Shown: piece by piece, positions 26,108 to 34,133 of the stretch
Numbering within the stretch: the first letter of the stretch is position 1
How the letters are laid out: the number at the start of each line of letters is the position of its first letter
DNA from: Moraxella lacunata
Lineage (GTDB): Bacteria > Pseudomonadota > Gammaproteobacteria > Pseudomonadales > Moraxellaceae
Assembly: GCF_900453205.1 (NCBI RefSeq)
Contig: NZ_UGQU01000001.1
Location: 868,001-932,000, forward strand
Direction of reading: 5' to 3'
DNA: 64,000 nucleotides
Program-made: the position numbers and the translations under genes
The notes under the pieces: generated by a model
The model's database searches: none
Seen by the model: the letters and a program-made list of their open reading frames with translations, nothing else
Told to the model about the DNA's origin: nothing

Positions 26108-26560
26108 ATGTATCAGCACGTGTTACTTGTTACCGACTTAAATGACGACACCGACATTGTCGCCAGTAAAGCCAAATGGATTTTGGATTCATCGCCATCT
26201 GCTCAGCTGTCTGTGCTACACGTGGTCGAAGAGACCATGCTCGGCTTCGGTTATGAGCTAATCCCTGCCTCCGCCCTGCACGAAGAGATAGATGATGAGC
26301 GTTGCCAAGTGGCTCGCACTCGTCTTGCCGAGGTGTTGGCACGCAACAACCTACACGCCCACAACGCCAAAATCAAAACCGCCATCTCAGGACGTAAAGG
26401 CATCGTGGATTACTGCAACACCCACGCCATTGACTTAGTCGTCATCGGTCGCCACAAGCGTACAGGGCTATCAGCATGGTTGGCAGGGGCAACCGCCGAC
26501 AGCATTTTACCTGATGTGGACGCTGATTTACTCGTGGTGCAGTTGGGCTCAATTGATTAA
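26108..26560 (+). CDS. universal stress protein (UspA family)
   Basis: 150-residue single Usp domain. ATG 26108 is preceded by AAGGAG at 26097-26102, an ideal site, so an in-frame upstream start at 26027 is not needed. It starts YQHVLLVTDL with the conserved Asp, and continues VLHVVEE. It ends with VVIGRHKRTGLSAWLAGATADSILPDVDADLLVV, where G-x2-G-x9-G(S/T) is approximated but not exact, so ATP binding is uncertain. Cytoplasmic stress-tolerance role by family. Monocistronic with its own terminator. Confidence 0.9.
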   Translation: MYQHVLLVTDLNDDTDIVASKAKWILDSSPSAQLSVLHVVEETMLGFGYELIPASALHEEIDDERCQVARTRLAEVLARNNLHAHNAKIKTAISGRKGIVDYCNTHAIDLVVIGRHKRTGLSAWLAGATADSILPDVDADLLVVQLGSID

Positions 26561-26580
26561 ACTATATCAAAATATTTATC

Positions 26581-26615
26581 AATAAGGGCAAATTCAGGTT
26601 TGCCCTTATTTTTTG
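26581..26615 (+). terminator. terminator of the universal stress gene
   Basis: AATAAGGGCAAA and TTTGCCCTTATT form a perfect 12-bp stem followed by TTTTTG. Confidence 0.92.
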
Positions 26616-26780
26616 TGCCATTTTTAAAAATGCTTATTCATACAAATTTTCTACAACCCCTTTAAAACACCCCTTCCCATTATCACTTTTTTGGGTTTAT
26701 TTTTCAGCTTTTTCCCATAAAACTTGACAAAATCCCCCCAACCCTTAAAATAGTAGCTTTACCACAACTAGCCAACCGCC

Positions 26781-27848
26781 ATGACCAACACCCAAACTCT
26801 CACCCTTATCCAGCCAGACGACTGGCACATTCATCTAAGAGACAATGATGCTCTTGCCACGACCGTACCGCACGCAGCCAAGAGCTTTAACCGCGTCATC
26901 TGTATGCCAAACCTTGTGCCACCTGTCAAAACGACCGAACAAGCGACCCTCTACCGTGAGCGGATTTTGACCGCCCTTGATAAGTCGGACGTTCCAAGCC
27001 AGCGTAAGGCTGAGTTTGACCCACGCATGGTCTTATACTTAACCGACCACACCACCGCCGATGAGATTGCCCGTGCCAAAGCCTCAGGCATCGTGCAAGC
27101 CGTCAAGCTCTATCCTGCGGGGGCAACGACCAATTCGTCAGACGGCGTTACCGACATTTTGGGGCGAGCGGACGTGTTTGAGAGTATGCAAAAACACGGC
27201 ATTCCGCTTCTTGTGCATGGTGAAGTTACGCATCATGACGTGGATATTTTTGACCGTGAAAAGCGGTTTTTGGACGAGATTTTGTCCGTAATTATCAAAA
27301 ACTTCCCTGAACTTCGCATCGTCATGGAGCATATCACTACAAGAGACGCTGCCGATTTTTGCCTTGCCCAAGCGGACAACGTGGGGGCGACCATCACGCC
27401 ACAGCACCTATTATTCAACCGCAATCATATGCTTGTGGGCGGAGTCAAACCGCACTTTTATTGCTTACCAATCCTAAAACGTGCCAACCACCAACACCGC
27501 CTGCTAGAAGTCGCCACCTCTGGCAATCCCAAATTTTTCTTAGGCACAGACTCCGCCCCCCACGCCACCCACGCCAAAGAAAACGCTTGCGGTTGTGCAG
27601 GGTGCTATTCTGCCCCCCACGCCTTAGTCCTATACGCCACCGCCTTTGAAAGCGTGAATGCTCTTGATAAACTTGAAAATTTTGCCAGTGTCTTTGGGGC
27701 AAACTTCTACGGCTTGCCTGTCAATCAAAGCACCATTACTTTGGTCAAAAAAGAACAAATCATTCCTGACAATTACCCCTACCTTGACGGCAAAAGCCTA
27801 ACTCCGCTACTGGCAGGGCAAACCCTAGCATGGTCGGTACAGTCATGA
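26781..27848 (+). CDS. pyrC: dihydroorotase PyrC
   Basis: Zinc amidohydrolase that cyclises carbamoyl aspartate in pyrimidine synthesis. 355 residues, class II type. The metal-binding start is [11 protein letters not shown] (residues 14-24). [12 protein letters not shown] holds the region of the carboxylated Lys (VKLYPAG), [13 protein letters not shown] supplies further His ligands, and [16 protein letters not shown] has the catalytic Asp. It overlaps rnt by 4 bases (ATGA), giving a two-gene operon. Confidence 0.96.
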   Translation: MTNTQTLTLIQPDDWHIHLRDNDALATTVPHAAKSFNRVICMPNLVPPVKTTEQATLYRERILTALDKSDVPSQRKAEFDPRMVLYLTDHTTADEIARAKASGIVQAVKLYPAGATTNSSDGVTDILGRADVFESMQKHGIPLLVHGEVTHHDVDIFDREKRFLDEILSVIIKNFPELRIVMEHITTRDAADFCLAQADNVGATITPQHLLFNRNHMLVGGVKPHFYCLPILKRANHQHRLLEVATSGNPKFFLGTDSAPHATHAKENACGCAGCYSAPHALVLYATAFESVNALDKLENFASVFGANFYGLPVNQSTITLVKKEQIIPDNYPYLDGKSLTPLLAGQTLAWSVQS

Positions 27849-28501
27849 GTAGTACAACAAACCAACCACCCAAAGACGACAAAAGCCCACTTGCCAAACG
27901 CTTTCGGGGCTTTATGCCAGTGGTCGTGGACGTGGAGACGGCAGGATTTAACGCCCAAACGGACGCTTTGCTTGAAATCGCCTGCATTCCGATTTTGATG
28001 AATGATGACGGCAAACTCTATCAAGGCGAGCCGTTAAACGCCCATATTGAGCCGTTTGTCGGGGCGAATTTGGAGCCGTCCGCCCTAGAATTTACAGGCA
28101 TTAACCCCGATAGCCCCTTTCGCAAAGCCATCGCCCAAGACGAAAAAAAGGCAATCCGTCAAATTTTTAAATCCCTAAAAGACACCAAAAACGCTCACGG
28201 CTGTCGCCAGTGTATTTTGGTTGGGCATAATGCTCATTTTGATTTGGGTTTTTTAAATGCCGTCATCGCCCGCACCAATTCAAAAAATCAGTCGCCTTTT
28301 CATGCGTTTAGCGTGCTGGACACGGCAAGCCTGTCCGCCCTAGCCTATGGGCATACGGTGCTTGCCAAAACTTGCCTGATGGCAGGGATTGAATTTGACA
28401 ACACCCACGCCCATTCTGCCTTGTACGACACCCAAAAGACTGCCGAGCTGTTTTGTCAGATTTTTAATGAAATGGGTATGCTTGACGTTAAGGGGGAGTG
28501 A
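27845..28501 (+). CDS. rnt: ribonuclease T
   Basis: DEDDh 3'-5' exoribonuclease that trims tRNA CCA ends and other stable RNAs. ATG 27845 overlaps the pyrC stop (ATGA); another in-frame ATG at 27830 is possible. Motif Exo I is [10 protein letters not shown], Exo II is [16 protein letters not shown], and Exo III is [16 protein letters not shown] with the catalytic His and Asp. 218 residues is normal. The pyrC-rnt arrangement is common in Pseudomonadales and supports the call. Confidence 0.95.
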   Translation: MSSTTNQPPKDDKSPLAKRFRGFMPVVVDVETAGFNAQTDALLEIACIPILMNDDGKLYQGEPLNAHIEPFVGANLEPSALEFTGINPDSPFRKAIAQDEKKAIRQIFKSLKDTKNAHGCRQCILVGHNAHFDLGFLNAVIARTNSKNQSPFHAFSVLDTASLSALAYGHTVLAKTCLMAGIEFDNTHAHSALYDTQKTAELFCQIFNEMGMLDVKGE

Positions 28502-28508
28502 ATTTAAG

Positions 28509-28847
28509 ATGAACTTTTTGTTTATTTGTTCAAAAAATCAATGGCGTAGTCCGACTGCCGAACGAATTTTTGGTTCACACATTGGCATCCATACCCGTTC
28601 AGCAGGCACTAGCCGAAACGCTCGCCACAGTGTCAATCACGCCGACATTGAGTGGGCGGATTTGATTTTTGTCATGGAACATAAACACAAAAAACACCTA
28701 GCCCAATACTTTGGTAACCTACTGTCCACCAAAACTGTCATCGTGCTTGACATTAGTGATGATTATGGCTATATGGACGATGAGTTGATTGAGATTTTAA
28801 CATTGAGCGTCTCGCCCTATCTGCCGTCATTAGAACCAACCACTTAA
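28509..28847 (+). CDS. small low-molecular-weight phosphatase-like protein
   Basis: 112 residues from ATG 28509; a longer frame from 28389 is overlap with rnt. The N-terminus MNFLFICSKNQWRSPTAERI carries the CX5R phosphate loop (Cys7 to Arg13) followed by SPTAE, as in the short branch of the LMW protein tyrosine phosphatases. The later WADLIFVMEHKHKK and VLDISDDYGYMDDELIEIL blocks also fit that branch. The Asp-Pro of the general-acid loop is not seen as in long LMW-PTPs. Substrate unknown. Seven bases after rnt, so likely in the same operon. Confidence 0.82.
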   Translation: MNFLFICSKNQWRSPTAERIFGSHIGIHTRSAGTSRNARHSVNHADIEWADLIFVMEHKHKKHLAQYFGNLLSTKTVIVLDISDDYGYMDDELIEILTLSVSPYLPSLEPTT

Positions 28848-28870
28848 CACCACTTAAATAAGGAAAAACC

Positions 28871-29359
28871 ATGCCGTCATTTGACATCGTTTCAGAACTA
28901 AACGTCCAAGAAGTGCGTAACGCCATTGGCAACACCGACAAAGAAATTGCCACACGTTTTGACTTTAAAGGTAGTGATATCACGGTAGAGCTTAACGACA
29001 AAGCCAAAACCGTAACCATCACTTGCGACAACGAACTGCAAGCAGACAACGTCTATGCCATTTTTGAAAAACAGCTCATCAAGCGTGGCGTGGATTTGCA
29101 AAGCCTAGACCCACAGGACAAAGCAGGGTCAGGCAAACACACCAAGCAAGTCATCAACCTAAAAGACGGACTAGACTCAGACACCGCCAAAAAAATCAGC
29201 AAGGCAATCAAAGAGAGTGACTTGAAAGTATCAGCAAGCATTCAAGGCGATAAAATCCGTGTGTCCGACAAGAAAAAGGACAATTTGCAAGCGTGTATGG
29301 CGTTTTTAAAAGAAAAATCGTTTGGCGTGCCACTGCAATTTAATAATTTTAAAGATTGA
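28871..29359 (+). CDS. yajQ: YajQ-family nucleotide-binding protein
   Basis: 162 residues, DUF520/YajQ family. It starts MPSFDIVSELNVQEVRNAI, has the FDFKGSDITVEL block near residue 32, and ends KEKSFGVPLQFNNFKD, the family's hallmark end. Two RNA-recognition-like halves. Members of this family bind cyclic di-GMP in some species and regulate transcription; that role here is inference. AAGGAAAAACC precedes the ATG. Confidence 0.95.
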   Translation: MPSFDIVSELNVQEVRNAIGNTDKEIATRFDFKGSDITVELNDKAKTVTITCDNELQADNVYAIFEKQLIKRGVDLQSLDPQDKAGSGKHTKQVINLKDGLDSDTAKKISKAIKESDLKVSASIQGDKIRVSDKKKDNLQACMAFLKEKSFGVPLQFNNFKD

Positions 29360-29424
29360 TAATTTTAAAAATTTATTAAAATTCATCAAGTTATAAACTT
29401 TATTAAAATTTTTAAAAATCTTGC

Positions 29425-29452
29425 TTGACGGATAAAAATAATCTGCTATAAT
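29425..29452 (+). promoter_or_regulatory. promoter of tRNA-Glu
   Basis: TTGACG (29425-29430), a 16-base spacer and TATAAT (29447-29452), then AGCCCCAC. A leader of about 85 bases separates it from the tRNA and contains an ACTTTTGA/TTCAAAAGT stem at 29459-29493. Confidence 0.85.
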
Positions 29453-29543
29453 AGCCCCACTTTTGAGAGACACGGTGAAAGCGTTCAAAAGTTGGTAAAG
29501 CGATTATCACTAAATTAGTAAGTAATCAGTTTTACATCCTTGT

Positions 29544-29619
29544 GCTCCATTCGTCTAGAGGCCTAGGACACCGCCCTTTCACGGCGGTAACAGGGGTTCG
29601 AATCCCCTATGGAGTGCCA
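29544..29619 (+). tRNA. tRNA-Glu (TTC)
   Basis: Acceptor GCTCCAT paired with ATGGAGT (one G-U), anticodon stem CCGCC/GGCGG, loop CTTTCAC with anticodon TTC, T loop TTCGAAT, encoded CCA. 76 bases. Confidence 0.95.
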
Positions 29620-29625
29620 CTATTT

Positions 29626-29662
29626 TAAATCCCCAAGTCATCACTTGGGGATTTTATTTTAT
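29626..29662 (+). terminator. terminator after tRNA-Glu
   Basis: AAATCCCCAAGT and ACTTGGGGATTT form a 12-bp stem with loop CATC, followed by TATTTT. Confidence 0.92.
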
Positions 29663-29771
29663 CCATTCATTGTTCACTAAAAACACCTTTTAAATTTGCA
29701 AAATTACAACAACATTGTCTCTTATAAATTTGCTATAATTTGCCATTCCCGTTTATTCATCAACGCTCTTC

Positions 29772-30407
29772 ATGCCAAAACAAAAGCTCAAAAACTGGCT
29801 CCCCACTCCCGAAAAATTGCGTGAAAACCGCATAATAAGCCTGTTCGCTCCGTTTTTGGCTGACCCACGTCTATGGCAGTTAAACCGCAACGCCCTAACC
29901 CGAGCGGTGTATGTGGGCGTGCTGTGTGCCTTTTTCCCCCTACCTGGTCAGATGCCCCTTGCCCTGATTGGGGCGTTAATCTTTCGTGCCAATGTGCCGA
30001 TGAGTGTCGCCTTGACATGGATTACCAACCCTTTGACGACCATTCCGATTTTTTGGTTGGCGTATTCGGTGGGGGCAATGCTACTGGGCGAGCCTGTCAT
30101 TGGTATTCGGGGCATGGGATTGATTGTGTCAGATTTGACACTATGGGTAACTGGCAACGGTGGCAATCCTTTTGAGATGCACTCGGTGTTTTCCTTTAAG
30201 GCGTTTGCGTGGGGACTGCTCGTGTGTGGCATAATTACCAGTGTCGTGCTGGGCATTGCCTTTCGCATATTTTGGCAATATCGTATCGCCAATGATTGGC
30301 AAAAACGGCAAGGCTATAACGCCACCGCCCCCAAATTTCGCACCCAAAAAGGACATAAAGCCAGAGAACAGGCAAAAAATGTCGGCTCTGATGATTTTTC
30401 TATTTAA
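29772..30407 (+). CDS. DUF2062 membrane protein
   Basis: 211 residues with the DUF2062 pattern: ALTRAVYVGVLCAFFPLPGQ then LIFRANVPMSVALTWITNPL and TTIPIFWLAYSVGAMLLG. Three to four membrane helices; the fourth is near residues 145-165 (FAWGLLVCGIITSVVLGIAF). The cytoplasmic tail is basic (GYNATAPKFRTQKGHKAREQ). Function unknown; members are inner-membrane proteins found widely in proteobacteria. Single gene, convergent with rsmE. Confidence 0.88.
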   Translation: MPKQKLKNWLPTPEKLRENRIISLFAPFLADPRLWQLNRNALTRAVYVGVLCAFFPLPGQMPLALIGALIFRANVPMSVALTWITNPLTTIPIFWLAYSVGAMLLGEPVIGIRGMGLIVSDLTLWVTGNGGNPFEMHSVFSFKAFAWGLLVCGIITSVVLGIAFRIFWQYRIANDWQKRQGYNATAPKFRTQKGHKAREQAKNVGSDDFSI

Positions 30408-30434
30408 GCATTTGTTAATCAACGCTTTACATCA

Positions 30435-31148
30435 TTACACCCACCGCCCAAGGGTTGCATTGACCGCACTTTCAGTTCGCAAAATCCGCTCGCCAAGCGA
30501 CACCGCACGCACGCCCACACTTGCCAAAAGCTCAATCTCATAAGGCACAAACCCCCCTTCTGCTCCGATGATTATCATATCAGGCAAAGGGTTTTTGTGA
30601 ATAAACTCCTTAAAACTGGTATCAGCATAAGGGTGAAAGACAAGGGCGGATTTGTGTTTTATCAAGCTAGGTAATGTATCCTGCACAAAGGGCTTAAAGC
30701 GTTTGGCAAGGGTGATGGCAGGTGGCACGCTATCCACGCCTTGTTGCAAGCCTTCTAAAACAAACTCATCAAGGCGAGCAAGCAGGGGCGAGCCCCAATA
30801 GCTTTTGTCGGTGCGAACAGAATTGATAAGAATAATATGATGAACCCCAAACGCCGTCATGTCCATGATAAGCCGTCTTAGCACCTTAGGGCGTGGCAAG
30901 GCAAGCATGACGGTTACGCCGAGTTTGGGCGGTGGGTCGGTGTCTAGGCGGACATTTTCCAAAAGGCAATGCGTGTCATCTATATGAGCAATTTGCCCCC
31001 CGCCCATTTTGTCGCCCAATTTGCCGATTTTTAGGGTGTCGCCAACGCTTGCCTTTAACACCGTTTTGATGTGGTTAAGCTGTTCGGCATTGTCAATCGT
31101 GGCGGTGGTATCGTCAAAGGTGGACGGGGGCAGGATAATGACATTCAT
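30435..31148 (-). CDS. rsmE: 16S rRNA m3U1498 methyltransferase RsmE
   Basis: SPOUT-fold methyltransferase that N3-methylates U1498 of 16S rRNA. 237 residues: an N-terminal PUA-like barrel (HIKTVLKASVGDTLKIG), then the knotted domain with VMLALPRPKVLRRLIMDMTA, IIIGAEGGFVPYEIELL (SAM-binding knot) and VSLGERILRTESAVNATLGR. Its start overlaps the waaA stop by 4 bases, so it is the last gene of the pepN operon. Confidence 0.95.
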   Translation of the reverse strand: MNVIILPPSTFDDTTATIDNAEQLNHIKTVLKASVGDTLKIGKLGDKMGGGQIAHIDDTHCLLENVRLDTDPPPKLGVTVMLALPRPKVLRRLIMDMTAFGVHHIILINSVRTDKSYWGSPLLARLDEFVLEGLQQGVDSVPPAITLAKRFKPFVQDTLPSLIKHKSALVFHPYADTSFKEFIHKNPLPDMIIIGAEGGFVPYEIELLASVGVRAVSLGERILRTESAVNATLGRWV

Positions 31149-32404
31149 AACAATTTCCTTATCATATCAAACTGCACCTTATCCGCCCCTGCCCGCTCTT
31201 GTACCAGTCTTTGACCGCTCTCGCCTGCTTCTTTGGCAAGAATAGGATTATCAAGCCATGCTTTGATATTATCATACAGTCCGTCATTATCGCTTTGTAT
31301 GAGTACGCCCACATCGGCAAAATCACGCACAATCTCGGCACAGTTTTTGACATACCGCCCCATGATGACAGGCATAGCAAGGCTCACAGGCTCAATGGGG
31401 TTATGACCGCCCTTATCCACAAACGAACCGCCCACCACCGCCACATCGGACAATTCATACCATATCATCAGCTCGCCCATGCTGTCCGCCAGATACACCT
31501 GCGTACTATCGGCTATCGGCTCGCTTAGGCTACGTCTGTGATAAACAAACTGTGTGCAAAGGCTTGCAACCTCATCAAAGCGTTCGGGGTGGCGTGGCAC
31601 TAGGATAAGCAGTAGATTGGGGAAAACAGCAAGCAGTCGCTTGTGCGTATCTAGTGCCAACCGCTCCTCGCCCTCGTGCGTGCTTGCCATGACCCAAATG
31701 GGACGGTTTTTGGTAAAATTGGTAAAATCGGCAAGGGTTGTCGCTTTGCCAATCTGACCACTCCATTTTAGAGAATACGCCTGCTTGACTTTATCTGGAT
31801 TTGCTCCAAGTGCGATGAAATTATGATAACTTTGCTCATCTTGGGCGATGATGAGTGATAAGTTTGCCATCATACTTTGGCTAAGACGGGCAAATTTGGC
31901 ATAGCTGTCAAAGGATTTTTGGGTAAGTCGGGCATTTGCCATGACGCTTGGTATGCCCTGCCTTGCCAATACTGATAGGGTATTCGCCCACAGTTCGGTC
32001 TCAACAAACACCGCCATTACAGGGCGAACGTGTACCAAAAACCGCTCCAATACCGCCACATCATCGACAGGGACAAAGCTGTGCTGTACCGATTTGCCAA
32101 GTTCATCTTTAAAAAGAATCTCAGCACGGTTAAAGCCCGTCTGCGTGGTACTCGTTATCCACAGATGATAGCCATCAGATAGCATACGCCGAAGTAGCGG
32201 ATAGGCGGTGTTTAGCTCGCCCAACGACACGGCATGACACCAAATGATGGGCTTGTCATGGCTAATAGGCAAATAACCTTGCCCAAACCGCTCGGCAATC
32301 TCACGCTCATAATGGGGTAAGTTGGCTTTTTTGCGTGCCAAAAACAGCCGATACAAAGGACGGATAAGCGTGATAGCAAGGCGATAATATAGGGGCGGAC
32401 GCAT
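31145..32404 (-). CDS. waaA: 3-deoxy-D-manno-octulosonic acid (Kdo) transferase WaaA
   Basis: Glycosyltransferase (GT30) that adds Kdo to lipid A precursor at the inner face of the inner membrane. An N-terminal anchor (YYRLAITLIRPLYRLFLA) is followed by IIWCHAVSLGELNTAYPLL, FVETELWANTLSVLA, and the Rossmann C-terminal half with GSFVDKGGHNPIEPVSLAMP. 419 residues is typical. It starts one base after the Sel1-repeat gene's stop and overlaps rsmE, so expression is tied to that operon. Confidence 0.95.
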   Translation of the reverse strand: MRPPLYYRLAITLIRPLYRLFLARKKANLPHYEREIAERFGQGYLPISHDKPIIWCHAVSLGELNTAYPLLRRMLSDGYHLWITSTTQTGFNRAEILFKDELGKSVQHSFVPVDDVAVLERFLVHVRPVMAVFVETELWANTLSVLARQGIPSVMANARLTQKSFDSYAKFARLSQSMMANLSLIIAQDEQSYHNFIALGANPDKVKQAYSLKWSGQIGKATTLADFTNFTKNRPIWVMASTHEGEERLALDTHKRLLAVFPNLLLILVPRHPERFDEVASLCTQFVYHRRSLSEPIADSTQVYLADSMGELMIWYELSDVAVVGGSFVDKGGHNPIEPVSLAMPVIMGRYVKNCAEIVRDFADVGVLIQSDNDGLYDNIKAWLDNPILAKEAGESGQRLVQERAGADKVQFDMIRKLL

Positions 32405-32405
32405 G

Positions 32406-34133
32406 TTAGGACATCATACTTAGCAAGATAAAGAGCAATACCGCCCCCACGCCTACAGCGATGAACAGCATGCCATAACGCTTGTCCGAGACCATCTCGG
32501 TGCGGTAGTCGCTTTTTAGAAGTTCCACTTGATTCATGTAAGCACAGACCTTTTTGGCTTCGGGATGTCCGCCATCGGCTGATTTGCGAAGCCAATGCTC
32601 GCCCATGCTCACGTCCATCGCCATACCGCCATCATTGGGGGCAAAGCCTTGATAATACAGACGGCTGAGCAGTTTTTGGGCTCGGATATCGCCCATCTCG
32701 GCAGAACGTTTGGTGAGCATGACCGCTTTATTGATGTCCACGCCCATGCCGCGCCCACCAAAATAGTACAGGGCTAGGCGAAGCATGGCAGATGGATTGC
32801 CCTGCTTGACCAGTCCCACCAGTAAGGCAAGTGCCTGTTTGCGTGCCTGCACCTGCTTGTCATTGAACACAATCTCATCCATCTGCTTACCTTCGGCGAT
32901 TTTGGCATCGATAAAAGCATCAAATTTGGTCAGTACTGCTGTCGCCTTTTGGTACTCACTCACGGCATCGCTTGGGGTATTGATGTTGAGCAAATCTTGG
33001 TACGCTTCATCAAAGAGCTTGGGCGTGTGCGACGCTCTCGCCCTTTGCTTATAGGCGGACGGGGGTAAGTTTGTGGCATTGGATTGGTGCGGACTTTTGG
33101 TTTGATGTGATGTGTTTGGGCTTGCAACATGAGCTTGACTGGCAGACTTGGCAGGTTGCAAGGTTTGCATATCTTGCACAACTGGGGCTGGGCTATGGTT
33201 GGTTGGTTGTCCATCCACCATGGTTTGATTATGCAAACTTGTGAAATCATTTTGCCTATCGTTTGTCAAAGGGTTTATTGAATGATTTTGCACGTCGTTA
33301 TTTAAATGGCTCTTTATACTATCTTGTAAACCATCTTGTGAGCCATTTTGCAAGTCATTTTGTAAAATAACTTGCCCAACTTGCACATCAACCGCTTGCA
33401 CTGACTTATCTACTTGCTCCAAAAATAGCGGTTGCTCGCTAAACAACTGCTTAGCTCTGTCATCGGCAGTTGGGTCGTGTTGCAACTGTTTAAAACGACT
33501 GATAAAATCATGCACCGCCCAATACAGGCTGTCCTCTGCCACGCCCACGCCTTGCCCATTATCATCAAGACCTGCCACAAAGGTGCGGTCAATCGTACCA
33601 AACAGTCTTGCCCCGATGACAGGCAGGATAAAAAACCTATCCGCCACCGCTTGCCCTGCCTGCCCCACGCCTTGGCACAACACGCCCATGCCATAATAAA
33701 AGCCCTGCAACTGTTCAGCTGTCATCTGACTTTGGGGGTCTGCCCCCATCTGCGAGAACAGGCGAGCATAGACACGGCTAAACCCTTGGGCGGTGTAGAC
33801 ATTCACGGTAGGCTTAACCACTGACTGGGCAAGCTCTTGCTTTATCACCTGCACGACATGATACGCCAAGATGATGATGAGCCGAGCAAAGTCATCATGA
33901 GATAGCACACGAGCTTCGCTCACACTCTTGCCTGCCAAGTCCGACTTGACCGCTGATAAGAAGATGTCTAGCAGTTTAAGACTGTCCAAATCCGCCTTGA
34001 ATGCCGTCTGCTGAGCGATGAGTGTAGACAGTCGCTGATGATAGGCAAAGCGTTTGCCCGTCACACTCATGCCCTGCCACAGCTCATGCACTTCTTTATC
34101 AAATTCAAACCACACAAATGGGGCGACACTCAT
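32406..34133 (-). CDS. Sel1-repeat protein with C-terminal membrane anchor
   Basis: 575 residues. The N-terminal 230 are helical and unlike any family I know (RFAYHQRLSTLIAQQTAFKA, RLFGTIDRTFVAGLDDNGQG). A long disordered Gln/Asn/Ser-rich middle (about 255-375) contains repeated NDxQNGSQDG-like units. Then come two to three Sel1-type repeats (PSAMLRLALYYFGGRGMGVD, AQKLLSRLYYQGFAPNDGGM, GEHWLRKSADGGHPEAKKVC). One C-terminal membrane helix (GMLFIAVGVGAVLLFILLSM) makes it a tail-anchored protein facing the cytoplasm. It overlaps pepN by 4 bases and abuts waaA, so it is probably translated with both. Sel1 repeats suggest a protein-binding scaffold. Confidence 0.78.
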   Translation of the reverse strand: MSVAPFVWFEFDKEVHELWQGMSVTGKRFAYHQRLSTLIAQQTAFKADLDSLKLLDIFLSAVKSDLAGKSVSEARVLSHDDFARLIIILAYHVVQVIKQELAQSVVKPTVNVYTAQGFSRVYARLFSQMGADPQSQMTAEQLQGFYYGMGVLCQGVGQAGQAVADRFFILPVIGARLFGTIDRTFVAGLDDNGQGVGVAEDSLYWAVHDFISRFKQLQHDPTADDRAKQLFSEQPLFLEQVDKSVQAVDVQVGQVILQNDLQNGSQDGLQDSIKSHLNNDVQNHSINPLTNDRQNDFTSLHNQTMVDGQPTNHSPAPVVQDMQTLQPAKSASQAHVASPNTSHQTKSPHQSNATNLPPSAYKQRARASHTPKLFDEAYQDLLNINTPSDAVSEYQKATAVLTKFDAFIDAKIAEGKQMDEIVFNDKQVQARKQALALLVGLVKQGNPSAMLRLALYYFGGRGMGVDINKAVMLTKRSAEMGDIRAQKLLSRLYYQGFAPNDGGMAMDVSMGEHWLRKSADGGHPEAKKVCAYMNQVELLKSDYRTEMVSDKRYGMLFIAVGVGAVLLFILLSMMS

